Source: Cyclina sinensis (lineage: Eukaryota; Mollusca; Bivalvia; Venerida; Veneridae). Taken from it: a stretch of 64,000 nucleotides of DNA. The translations under genes were made by a program, and so were the position numbers. The DNA is taken from assembly GCA_012932295.1 (NCBI GenBank), contig JAAONU010000014.1:19088251-19152250 (forward strand), given 5' to 3'. The stretch's first letter is position 1; every line of letters starts with the position of its first letter. The notes beneath the pieces were generated by a model that saw only the letters and a program-made list of their open reading frames with translations, ran no database searches and was not told the DNA's origin. Shown here in pieces: positions 47,484 through 58,115 of this stretch.

Positions 47484-48404
47484 ACATGTGTCGCCTGATG
47501 ATAGCCAATTAAACAGTTACTGTAGTACTGAGAGGAGATTGAACAGTTTGTAGGCTTAAAAGCATTTTTTTAATCAAGGGTCATAACTCGGCCAAAAATA
47601 ATTCAACCACACCTGTAAGACATGCGCAAGTACTTGAGGTACAGAACAATCCTGTACCATTTCATTTAAATTGCTTAAGTAATATAAGAGAAGTAGTCCG
47701 GACAAACTTTAAAAATAAAAATCATTAAAGGGCCACAACTCTGACAAAAATCATTGAATCGGAAAATGCTGACAATATGCACAACTAGACTTGGTACTGA
47801 TCATTCCTGTAAAGTTTGGATGAAATCACACCAGTAGTTTCTGAGGAGTAGTCTGGACAAGTTTTGTGATGGACAGACAGACAGACAGATGGACGAACAG
47901 ACAGACAGACAGATTATGGGGAATAAATCCCTATATCTCTTGGCTACTTTTTAGCATGTCGCAGCTTACTGTAAGCCTGCAACACAAAATTCATTATTTG
48001 GCTAAAACGCCTTTTTCATTCAAGGGCCATAACTCATCCAAAAATCAGTCAACCGAAAAACCCTTTAGAATTGCGCAAGTACTTGAGGTACTAATCAATC
48101 CTGTAAAGTTTCATTCAAATTGTATAAGTAGTACAAGAGAAGTAGTCCGGACAAACTTTAAAAATAAAAATCATATCAGGCCTGGGCTATAACTCTCACA
48201 AAAATCATTGGACTGGAAAATGCCGTCAACATACACAATAAGACTTGGGACTGATCATTCTTGTAAAGTTTGAATGAAATCGCACCAGTAGTTTCTGAGG
48301 AGTAGTTCGGACAAGTTTTGTGACAGATGGACGGACCGACGGACAGATGACGGACAAGTGATCCCTTTATGTCGCGGCTACTCTGTAGCAGGCGACACAA
48401 CAAG
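47484..48404. mobile_element. Non-autonomous TIR element with GTGTCGCCTG ends
   Basis: The left end is ATGTGTCGCCTGATGATAGCC and the right end GGCTACTCTGTAGCAGGCGA followed by CACA; these are imperfect inverted repeats of about 20 bp. Inside are two tandem units of roughly 450 bp, each with CATAACTC, GCGCAAGTACTTGAGGTAC, AGAAGTAGTCCGGACAAAC and GACAGACAG-like words; the first carries a GACA microsatellite (47,871-47,912). It lies within the intron of the minus-strand gene. No coding capacity. Confidence 0.75.
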
Positions 48405-48905
48405 AGCCACCGCAAGCGGGGGCCATGCTGGAGTTAAAATTCTTGGACACTGCACTTCCTCTCTGTGCTTGACCATTGTATGAAGTTGCACTGAAGTCCA
48501 ACCAGTAGTTTTCAAGTTATCTTCCGGACAAAGAAAACCAACAAAGGCCAATATCTTTGAAAATAGTCAAGATGGAGTTATGATTTATAAACACTGCACT
48601 TCCTCTCATTGTGCTTGACCATTGTATGTAGTTGCATTGAATTCCAACCAGTAGTTTTCAAATTATGCTCCGGACAATGAAAATCAATAAAGGGCAGTTA
48701 CTCTGCAAATAGTGAAGTTGGAGTTATGACTCTTGGACAGTACACTTGCACTTATTGTTCTTGACCATTGTATGAAGTTGCATTGAATTCCAACCAGTAG
48801 TTTTCAAGTTATGCTCCGGACAGGCTTCACCCGGACCGATCGCCCGACCAACCAACCATTGGATGACTCCTATATACCCCCAAAACTTCGTTTTGGGTTT
48901 ATAAA
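48405..48905. mobile_element. Tandem-unit element adjoining the TIR element
   Basis: About three units of 150 bp share GCACTTCCTCTC, TTGACCATTGTATGAAGTTG, CCAACCAGTAGTTTTCAA and TTATGCTCCGGACA. It ends with CCCCCAAAACTTCGTTTTGG. It is related to 26,565-27,360 and 32,400-33,192 by the CTCCGGACAA-type word. Confidence 0.65.
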
Positions 48906-49215
48906 ATGTTTTGACTTAACCAGAATTCAAACCCATGACCTTTTAATCAGTAAAATTTAGAGCAACGTCTAACCACTTACCCACAGAAACTAGTTATTAC
49001 ACTGCATCAAGATTAATGTTACAAATAAAGTATTTATCTCTACTAATAGGGGTAATTTTTAACCAGTAAATGTTAAACTATATTTTGATGTTTTGCTGTG
49101 ACAAGAAATGAGTCAGTAATTTAGTTTAAATATGTTCTCCACAATTACAGCAAAAATTTCAAGATATATAAATAAACATTTTCTTCATCTTCGGTTCATC
49201 TGTGACTGTCGCTTT
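48897..49215 (-). repeat. tRNA-like repeat family, copy 1
   Basis: One of three copies in the window (also 54,725-55,092 and 56,255-56,598). All contain a minus-strand tRNA-like core: a GTGG..AGTGGTTAGA box A-like word, then GGTCATGGGTTTGAATTC in box B position. They end near CATCTGTGACTGTCGCTTTA. The conserved part extends beyond the tRNA-like core on both sides, to a total of about 320-370 bp. Confidence 0.65.
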
Positions 49216-49375
49216 AAGCAAAATTCAATCATTTGACCTTGACGGTCAAGATCATTTTTAAAGTCAAGGTCATATCTGAATAATTCAACATGGCGGTTTG
49301 GTCTTAATGTTGTTTTGTCCAACAATGAATGAGACTGGTAAATACCGGTAAGTGTTGTTTGGTTCAAGTTTCACT
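49205..49375. repeat. Single unit of the TCAAGGTCA array family
   Basis: It contains AAATTCAATCATTTGACC, GGTCAAGATCATTTTTAAAG, TCAAGGTCATAT and GTTGTTTTGTCC in the same order as the units at 40,660-42,700. It is isolated, in the intron of the minus-strand gene. Confidence 0.75.
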
Positions 49376-49914
49376 GATTCAAATCCAAAAATGAATGACA
49401 AAATTATCACAAATTAAGCAAATTTAAAGTTTTCTTATTCCAAAACTAAAATTGTTCAGTATCATAATAAATGCATTTTTATATTGATGTTAAATGCCAT
49501 TTATGATGCAAATGGTTTTCCCAGGTGTGTATTTTTTGTAGAGACATCCTATAAATCTCATACCTTACACTACCTCAAACATACTTGCATATTTATGTAA
49601 AACTGTATGTGGTTTTATAAAACACAAACAAAAACAATTCTTTTATTTGTTCCATCAAAATGAGGTTTTCAACACTGGTCCATCAAAACAATTGTTCCCA
49701 TGTAGCTTTAAGTGTAATTTTTGTACAGGCCTTGTCCCATTTTACTTGTATTTAAGGCATAGATATGTTCCTGCCAGTCTGCACAATTTAAGAGGTATCC
49801 AAGTTTAAAAGAATACACAAAGCTGTCTTAAGAAATCATTTAAGCCTTCCTTACTGGTTACTGTTCTGTACTCTAACAAAATGAGATCAAAATAGCTGCT
49901 GCATAAATTCAATT

Positions 49915-50415
49915 GAAAATGATATTTCACACTTCATGGTAATGAACTAGTTGTAAATCTTAAGTGTGTCACCAAACATGTTATGTTTTTTTTACCACAG
50001 CATGTGGTCTGAAGTTGGAACTTTATGATCCCTTGCTTGTTGATTGGATCATTACTGATTAGGGCTGTCAATCAAGTGATATATGATTTATGGCTGATAA
50101 TGTAATTTATTGATGTCCTGAATTTTGATTGGTAGTTCATTAATGAAGGGGCTGTCCTTGTTATTACTGATTTGAAAAGTAAAATAAACATCTGGAATAT
50201 GACAGGTCACACTTCATGCTAATTTACTAGTTGTAAAAACTATGTTATGTCACCAAAGAAACATGTTTTTCTTAACACAGCATGTATATTTTGAAGTTAG
50301 AACTTTCATGGTCCCTAGATTGTTGATTGGGTCATATTGATAAGGGCTGTTGATCAAAAGATATATGCTTTATTGCAGATAATGAGAGTTATTGAAGTCC
50401 TGAAATTTTGTTTTG
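49915..50415. repeat. Two tandem units of about 275 bp
   Basis: The two units share TCACACTTCATG, AACTAGTTGTAAA or a variant, GTCACCAAA, ACACAGCATGT, TTGTTGATTGG and GGGCTGT.ATCAA. The first covers about 49,915-50,145 and the second 50,195-50,415, with roughly 80% identity by eye. Confidence 0.7.
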
Positions 50416-51585
50416 TATACTAGTATTAGTGTTTTAATCAGTAATTCCAACCACTGCACCCAAACAATCTAGGATGCTACCACAATCCAAAATCATTCAC
50501 TCAGCAGTAGGCCAAAAAGTTTGTGTGCTGCCTATATCAGTTCAGCAGTGGATCAGAAAAAGAAATCAATTTGAGAGAAGTTAATAGAATTTGACAGTAC
50601 ACCAATGCCTTATTTTTTATTTCAACAAGGTCGACTTGAATATATGATAGTCTATATGATGCAAGCACTCCTTTTCTAGATCTGAACATTGTTATTTGAA
50701 CTCAGAATTGCATTTTTGCTGATATTTCAATGTGCTCTCCAGTTTTTTCTACGTTTTTTTAATGTTTCTTGTTTTAAAAATGTAGATATCCTATTGGGCT
50801 TTAAAGCCTTCTTTTAGTTTACAAATGTTTGTATCAACTCAGGCAATTCAAAGAGGCTAAAGTCTTTTAAAAAGCATGATTGTGGAGTGTAGTTAGCCTG
50901 CTCAGTGTTGTACATGTACATAGCAGGTCAAGGCATGGTTAAGCACAGTTACAAGTTGTACTTCAGATGTTTATGATTTGGAAAAAAAAGCCAAAAATGC
51001 AAAGATTTATGTGTCAGACATAATATTGTTACTAAAATAGACAATTTTGATGCTTAAATAGTACCCTACTAGAAAGTTTAACGAAAATTATGTTAGTCCC
51101 TTTTGTGTAATGTCTATTCTTCAGAAAAGTTAACTTATTCTAGTGTACAACCTGTCTTCATTCATTTTTACATCAGTCTGAAAAACTTCTGTGCTATCTA
51201 GTACTTTCTGAAGGAGTTAATGATGCATTTAAATGCAGAATCAAAATTATCTGTAAAAGATATCAGAATTTTTAAAGAAAATATTCATAGCAGTCTTGCA
51301 TTAACCCCTTATTGTAATTCCTACTAAGTGCGTTTCAGGAAAACTGAACATTTTTGTCAATATTATACTGATGCCATACGTGAAAAACCCTAAAAGATGG
51401 TCACTTGCAAGGATATGAGGTGAATTATTCAGCATTTTGATTTTACCATCCTCCTGCATTTGAAGTCCAGAGAAGATGAAATTATTTGTTAAATATGAAG
51501 TTGTTGGATATTAAGCATATTTGTGTGAGAAGCAATGGTTAACTGGATGATTTAATAAGACAAAAAATGATAACATGGTGTAGAA
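50416..51585. other. Intron-like sequence, nothing recognised
   Basis: Part of the 5.6 kb intron between the two exons of the unidentified minus-strand gene. No repeat or exon recognised. Confidence 0.35.
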
Positions 51586-51589
51586 AAAG

Positions 51590-51950
51590 AGAACTTTAAT
51601 TTCCGATCCTTGATGGTAAGACTTGGTCATTAAAAGGTCAAACTTGAATTTTCCAACTAGCAGGATTTCAAATCATTTTGTAATAAATGTTGCTTTGTCC
51701 AAGTATGAATCAAAGCCATAAATAAATAACAAAGTTCTGGCCAATTTAGGCAAAATTCAATAATTTTAACCTTGAATGTGAAGGTCACTTATTAGCCACA
51801 TTCAAGTTCAGTCTGATAAACTCGAAGGTCGTGTCTGAAGGGTTGTGTCCAAGTATTAAGACAGTCCATTTAGAAATAAAAAGGTAATGATCAAGTCAGT
51901 TTGGATGGGAGCAGCAACAACACCATGACTGTAGCAATAGTTCCTTATTT
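51590..51950. repeat. Partial TCAAGGTCA-family element with 3' end
   Basis: Two or three degenerate ~150 bp units (GCTTTGTCCAAGTATGAATC, then AAATTCAATAATTTTAACC) are followed by the family end GCAACAACACCATGACTGTA near 51,912, as at 42,675. Confidence 0.75.
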
Positions 51951-52454
51951 TTCTTTGAAAAATTGAGTTAAAAGGAGACTTATCTTAATCTTTTCATTTT
52001 TTACAAAAACTATAGATCAACAGCTTTGATGTATGATCTCATTACATACCATTTTGTTTGTTTAATATGCTTTAGCCAGTGCTCAGTCATTCCAATTTAC
52101 TTCTATCTTTCTTTACTGCCCATGGCGGTCATGTGCATTAACATCTTTTGCTGATTTCTTCATGCTGCAAAAGAAACATGCTTTAAATGTACACCCTGTC
52201 TTGAGAACTACTCTAAAAATAACAGGAAATAAAGAAGTTCCTTACTGATAAAAGACCCAGTCAGTGAAAAAAAATGTTGTAAAAATGCATTTATCAAAAA
52301 ATAAGAGCATTCTTCAACATCATAATTGTGAACATGAACTATTTTTAACAAATTATAACACAATGTTATCAGTTACTATCCCAAAACTCTAGAAGAACTA
52401 GTAAATTGAATGCATTAATATTTGGTTCGACTGAGCTTTATTAAAAAGGAAAAG

Positions 52455-52625
52455 GAGCAGTGTTCAAGGGGTTTGAGCAGCAGACTTCTGATCCGAAAGT
52501 TACTGGGTTGAATCCCACCAGGGGTGAGAGTCTCTAGTGACACTCCAGGATGGTAAATGTAAGCCGGAAAAATCCATCTGCCTTGAGATGGGTTTGAACC
52601 TGTGAACTTTCAACTGTTACACTTT
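52455..52625 (+). repeat. tRNA-derived SINE
   Basis: A tRNA-like head (GTTTGAGCAGCAGACTTCTG, then CTGGGTTGAATCCCACCAGG) is followed by the non-tRNA body AGTGACACTCCAGGATGG. The box B-like GGTTGAATCCC is well kept. It is not a functional tRNA because stem pairing is lost. It lies about 200 bases from the donor of the exon at 52,827. Confidence 0.7.
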
Positions 52626-52826
52626 AAACAAAATTCTTTGACAAATTTGCACGGAAAATAGTTTAATAATATTCCATGGCCTATAGTTTGCATGATTGCA
52701 TATAAAGTAGGTATGGCAATTTCATTTTAACTTCTTGTTACAGTAGCATAGTTGAAAAAAACTAGACTTCTCCTTTTCTGGAAAAAAACTACTGTTGCTT
52801 AGCAACAATTTTCATTTATAATTTAC

Positions 52827-52987
52827 CTTGAACTGGTCATCCAAATACGTTTTATCCGCTAAGCCTATGTTAACGTAATCTTTGAGTCTGGAAATCAATA
52901 CTTCATGTTCTGTCTTCGTGCAAACCATTGTTTTGTCATTCACATATTCACACTCGTTTTCTTCTAAATCCCTTGGAATTCTTTCGT
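52827..52987 (-). CDS. Internal coding exon of unidentified gene
   Basis: The open stretch codes for about 53 residues beginning near ERIPRDLEENECEY, passing TKTEHEVLISRLKDY and ending LADKTYLDDQFK. The donor is a strong AAG followed by GTAAAT, phase 0. The upstream border is less sure: CCTCAAAG at 52,988 is the better acceptor, while AATAAAAG at 53,003 would add five residues (CFLKD). It pairs in frame with the terminal exon at 47,145-47,267. Acidic N-terminal half, helix-prone second half. No family recognised, and upstream exons were not found in the window. Confidence 0.6.
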
Positions 52988-53002
52988 CTTTGAGGAAACA
53001 TA

Positions 53003-54720
53003 CTTTTATTATAGTAATTGTTCAAAAGAAACAGAGCATTACTATCCGATGAAAACAGCATGCTCTTTGCAAAGATCATAATTATTTGCCTCTTGTACAC
53101 TTGTTAAATGACTATTTTATAATAATCACGATAGACACCGTTTGATATAAAACACGTCCAATTCTAATGTTAATAGAACATTCCACCAAACCAAACCAAA
53201 ATGTCCAATTTGTCATTTAGGCAACATAAATGATGATCCAAAATGGGAAAGTTTCTTCATACGCAGCAAAACATACAGTATAAGTTTGATGTCAGAAATG
53301 TAGAAATGTACATTCTTAATGTTTAGCAGGAAAAAAAAATAATGACTCAATATCATTTCAACTGTACTAACAAAACAGCCATTCAAGCTAAAATACAGTC
53401 TGGAGATAAAACAATATAAAGTGCAAAGCTATAAATCTCTGATAGGTAGCTTCAATTTACAAAATCAAATGTTGTTATCACAGTCAAAATCTAAAATTTT
53501 CTATCCATGCTAAGAAAATTCGATTATACCATTACTTTTTACCACTTTATGTTAAAACACTGGGGCTTATCTAGACTGGTTTCAGACCCAGCAATTAATA
53601 TGCTATTCCATAGTTACGTTAAGCTACATTCTAACAAGTCCCTTTCAAACTACATATTTATCTTTTTTGTCTGGAATTATATGATTGCTAGGAGAGGAAA
53701 AAATGTTATTAGAGGGTAAAAAGTTAGAGAGTAATAAATCTCTCACTCCTGCTGGGTTGAAATGTAAACTGACCACAATCAACAACTTTGTTGCACATGC
53801 AGTTAGTTGGTTAAAATAAAGGCACTATTTAGAATTGTAGGGTCTGATTCAGATTTATAATGATTTGTCCCTTGAATTATAATCTGTACTTGTATTTAAG
53901 TGAAAGTTTATTCCAGTAAACTTTAAGTTAACTGAAAAAAATATTTGTTAATAAAAACTGCTGCAAAATTTCACTGTTTAAGTAAAAATGAACGGAAAAG
54001 AATCAAGAACAACTTAACATTTTTTTTACTATTTTTTTTAAAGAAATAGCATGCATAAGTATGAAAATTTCCATTTTTATGAGGGATTCCTTTTAAAACA
54101 GTTGGAAAAACATGGCATTTAACATATCTTCATTCTCGGAGCTAAATGTAATCGATGATGGCTGAAACAAGTTTTAGAAATTCAGTGATTTTATATCACT
54201 GTTGAAAGAAATGACATTCTGCAAATGACACAAGAATCAAATGTAGCAACATTTTTCAGTGGCTAAAAGGAAAGACAAAATTGGAAAAGAAAAAGGGCAT
54301 CCTGCATTTGGAGTAAACAAGATCTTGCATTTTACTTTTGCTTTTCATGAAATTTTTAGAAAAATTAGTTGACCAAACAAACATATTTCTTGACGACAGA
54401 CATTTCCAAAAAGTTGAAACTATCAAAGATATAGAGGGTTGTCCTTGAAGTATTAAACACTCTTCATGACGCTGAAGTCTTTTATGATAACCAAATGGAT
54501 AAATAAAAAATCATGATCTATGTGTTTTGTAATATAAGACCATGCATAGCCTTGCAGTGTACATATTAATGTTTCAATGAAAACCAGTAGGGGCTTGGGC
54601 TCAAGCTAATTCGGACCTATAAATTTTAAAAATCTTCTATCTTTAACTACAAGGAATAGAGCTTATATATTTGGTTATAGCATGATCTAGTAGACCTCTA
54701 CCAACATTTTCTTTAAAACT
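53003..54720. other. Intron-like sequence, small repeat scrap
   Basis: No supported exon. A 70-codon open frame at 53,507-53,719 has no domain. Positions 54,610-54,715 resemble one unit of the family at 18,116-20,135 (CTAGTAGACCTCTACCAAC). Confidence 0.4.
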
Positions 54721-54724
54721 TGAG

Positions 54725-55092
54725 AAGTTAATATACTATATAAGGGAAACATAATATTATGCTTCTATACACCATGAAAACTGAAAAAATACCACTATTC
54801 GAACCCATTTCAGTCTTTTGGTCAGTAAAATAAATAGCTGTAATCGACACAACTAAGCCACAGAGGCTCGTTTTTTTTTAAGATTAATCAAAAATTAACA
54901 AAATACGTACCCCGTTGTGAACAGAGGAATTTTTATCACAAAAATGTTTAAAACTTTATAATGTGTTGTTTTTCTGTGAGAAAATAAAGAAAATATGAGC
55001 CAGCAATTTAGTATAGATATGTTCTTCAAAAAACAGCTAGAACATCTAAGTGTATAAACCTTATTCTTTCGCATCATCAACCCATCTGTTAG
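54725..55092 (-). repeat. tRNA-like repeat family, copy 2
   Basis: Same family as 48,897-49,215. The minus-strand core reads CTGTGGCTTAGTTGTG, with the box B-like GGGTTCGAATAG on that strand. Flanking similarity runs to TTTCGCATCATC near 55,075. Confidence 0.65.
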
Positions 55093-55449
55093 TCATAACA
55101 TTCGACAAAGAGTGATCTTCGTTATGATTTCAACAAATAACTTTAAGGTATTGATTAATTCTTTGAGGTTTCTGTAATTCTGTAGTTTGCAAAATTCTTG
55201 CAAGATATTACAGTTAGTTATAGTATTTTTTCGATCATACAGATTTTCCCGTAATGTCCTCCATACTGTATATGTAAAGCAGTTTTTATTAGATTAATCA
55301 AAACAAGCATATGCTATTCGGTAATATCAAAAATTTGGAAAGAGGATATTCATATCACTATCAACCGATCTCAGTGAACTTTTTTCGGCTTTGCTCCGTG
55401 GAAACATACTGTATTGCATAACTTAAGTTGAAATTAAGAGAGAATCATG

Positions 55450-55700
55450 GAGTGGATGAGTGTCCGGTGGTAACGTGCTTGACTGGTAATCTAGGGGTGG
55501 TGAGATCGATTCCCCGCTCCTCTGTTAAATTTACTAAATGTCTTCTGGTTGAATTCAATGTATCAGTGCTGTACACTGAGCATGCAACCTGAGGTAAGTG
55601 TCTGAATGGGATGCTTTTTGTATCTTGCACTATTCTCCACTAATAAACTAATTTCTGCAGGGGTTGTAGGTCATATGAGCACTTGTACCAAAGACAAATG
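55450..55700 (+). repeat. tRNA-derived SINE, second family
   Basis: The head GAGTGTCCGGTGGTAACGTG is followed by CTTGACTGGTAATCTAGGGG and GTGAGATCGATTCCCCGCTC, which keeps box A-like and box B-like words. A body with CTGTACACTGAGCATGCAAC follows. A 61-codon minus-strand open frame through it is incidental. Confidence 0.7.
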
Positions 55701-55734
55701 AACTCAAATAGAAACATAAAAGAGAAAATCCCTC

Positions 55735-55897
55735 TTACTTTACGATATTAGATTCCTAATACCCTACTTCCACTCTTTAGGGTATTCAATTTCATTTCTT
55801 TGTGTAGGATTGACACATTTTCACTGAAGAACATGGGTTCAAACCACACTCAAGCCATTTATTTCTCTCGTTTTTGGCAGTTTTACATTTCTTTGGT
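55735..55897 (-). repeat. Dispersed ~150 bp repeat, inverse copy
   Basis: Reverse-complement partner of 31,795-31,938. Similarity runs to about 80-85% by eye. Confidence 0.7.
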
Positions 55898-56254
55898 TTT
55901 ATAACAGTAGCTTAACAGCGCGAATTTATCATTTATATGTTTTTCTATTTTTTCATTATTTCTCTGGACTGATATTCTCTTTACGGTAACGGTATTATAA
56001 TCTCACAAGAAAAGAAAAAAATAAAAGTTTTCATATCACGGAACTGTATGGAAGTATACATGTAGTATACGATACTTAATAAGTTCAGTTCACACTGAAG
56101 TTCAAAAGCAAAACTTTCTGAATGCGTACCAGTAAAAATGTTACCTATCCTTGAACATTATTTGACGTTTTATTCCTAAAATTTCAAGGAGGTTTACAGC
56201 GACTGACTCACAGAATTTAGCTGTGATTTTTTTTCTTATTTAAGATAAGTAGAT

Positions 56255-56598
56255 ATACTATAAAAATGATATAATGCTTCTAAACACACAAAATAAGTTT
56301 TGACTTAACCAGTGTTCGAACCCCTGTCCTTTCGGTCAATAAGATATTGAGCAATGATCTTGACCACTGAGCCACAGCATCAACTTAGCAAAATGTGTCA
56401 AAACTAATGCTATATCTGAAGTATCAACACTGTGACAAATGGGGTAAATATTTTAACAAATAAAAGCTTGTAAAACTTTATTTTTTTTGTAACAAATAAT
56501 GATTCATTTGCTTAGATTAAATATGTTCTTTACTTCCAGCAAGATGTATAAACATATTCCTTTTTGCATTATCTGTGAGTCACTCGCTTTAAGTGAAA
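56255..56598 (-). repeat. tRNA-like repeat family, copy 3
   Basis: The best preserved of the three. The minus-strand core GTGGCTCAGTGGTCAAGATC is followed by AGGACAGGGGTTCGAACACT, with good box A and box B words. The tRNA-like part spans about 56,305-56,385. Confidence 0.7.
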
Positions 56599-57847
56599 GT
56601 AATGATCCAATTTGCAATTTTATAAGTCTTACACATGTATATGTGTCTTCTTGGACAATGTAGAAATTTAGATAATGCCCCTGTTTTAACATGTTCATAC
56701 TGATAATAAAAAGTTAGATAAAATGTAGTTAGGTACTCAGTTTACAGAGACTTTATATAAAAGATCGATAGCTTTGAAAATTATAGGTAAGAATCGATGA
56801 ACCACTGCATCATTTAATTTGAACTGGAAACTTCCTAATTGTATTCTTTCAGTAACAAAACTGTATTTACTGTTAAATTTAACCATGCTTGTGAAGAATT
56901 TGAGATTATTGTCTTTTGAAATATACTGTTTACTTCTCCCTCATAAAAATATTGTCTGAATTTGTTTGAACAATTCTGAATTTTTCTGAATTCATAGTGA
57001 ATACCTCTAAAAAAACTTATCCATGTATCTGTATGAATATTTCTGTTTTTTTTTATTTTTTTTTTTTTTTTGGGGGGGGAGGGGGGAGGGGGACTGAAAA
57101 TTTCTGAAAATATGCTGAATATTTTCTAATTATATATTTGCTATTCAGACATTTGAAAACTGCATGAATATGAAAGTAAGAATCATTCAAAAGACTGGTT
57201 ATCTGCATTATTCTGAGTGCAGATATTCTACATTTTTCAGTATTTTGAGTTCAATCGAATTTTCAGATTCGCTTGTATAAATTTATCTAAGAACTAAATG
57301 AAACAAAAAAGTTAACAGTCACAAGTTTTAAACATCAGCTTTTTATTTTCAATTATTTTTTTTCAATATTTCATATCTTTTAAATATGTCAAAAAGATTA
57401 CAAAATCATCACGGTAACATGAAAAACATCTAATGCAAAATTGTAAAAATACCTCAGACATGTGTCAATGCACTGATTTTAAACTCTAAAGAATTATACA
57501 AATTTTGTCTGAATACTCAGATAAATTGATGTCAGTCATTATAATTCTTACGTACAAATCAGGACTTAAAATGTATAGATTGAAATTCATGTTATATGTT
57601 TTGTTTCTTTTGAAAATATTTGAAAGCAGTTACATCTTGACAAACAACATGCTACTTGCATGTTACACTCTTTCATATTACACTTTAAAATTAGTTGATA
57701 CAATAATCTGGATTATTCGGATGGTTGTGTCTTAAAGTTTTCAAGTATGATTGTTCAACTTAAAAAAAAAATATGACTTAATTTTGTCTGAACAATTCAG
57801 ACCGTTGTCAAACTATATAATACGTACTAAGTTAGTTTGTTATTTAT
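56599..57847. other. AT-rich sequence with a T/G homopolymer tract
   Basis: T-run followed by G-run at 57,040-57,092. No gene recognised. Confidence 0.35.
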
Positions 57848-58115
57848 TGCGGTTTAAAGCCAGTTTTAACAGCTGTGGTCATATCCCGGCGGTAAGTCCA
57901 TCTGACAGGTGTTCCTGGGTATCCAACCAGTTTACTAACCAATTTCTAAAGTGACTGACTACTTCCTCACTTGTTTCAGAGGTGAGAGACAAATGACCTA
58001 TAGACGCACTGTCTGAGATCAATTACCACATGGAAATTTTGCCGGCCCTTATCAACCCAGGAACTCTAGGACTGAAAATTCAATGCTCTACCGACTGAGC
58101 TAACCAGACCGGCAA
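57848..58115 (-). repeat. tRNA-derived SINE, full length
   Basis: The tRNA-like head on the minus strand (58,113-58,041, 73 nt) begins GCCGGTCTGGTTAGCTCAGT, has CGGTAGAGC as D-arm and ends GGGCCGGC; the acceptor stem can partly pair. Its box B (GGGTTGATAAGG) is decayed, so a working tRNA is unlikely. The body includes AGGTGAGAGACAAATGACC, CACCTGTCAGATGGACTTAC and CAGCTGTTAAAACTGGCTTT. I associate this layout with a common bivalve SINE. Confidence 0.82.

Noticed and set aside
58041..58113. Candidate tRNA gene on the minus strand
   Set aside because: Box B is decayed, the T-arm cannot form, and a SINE body follows it directly.
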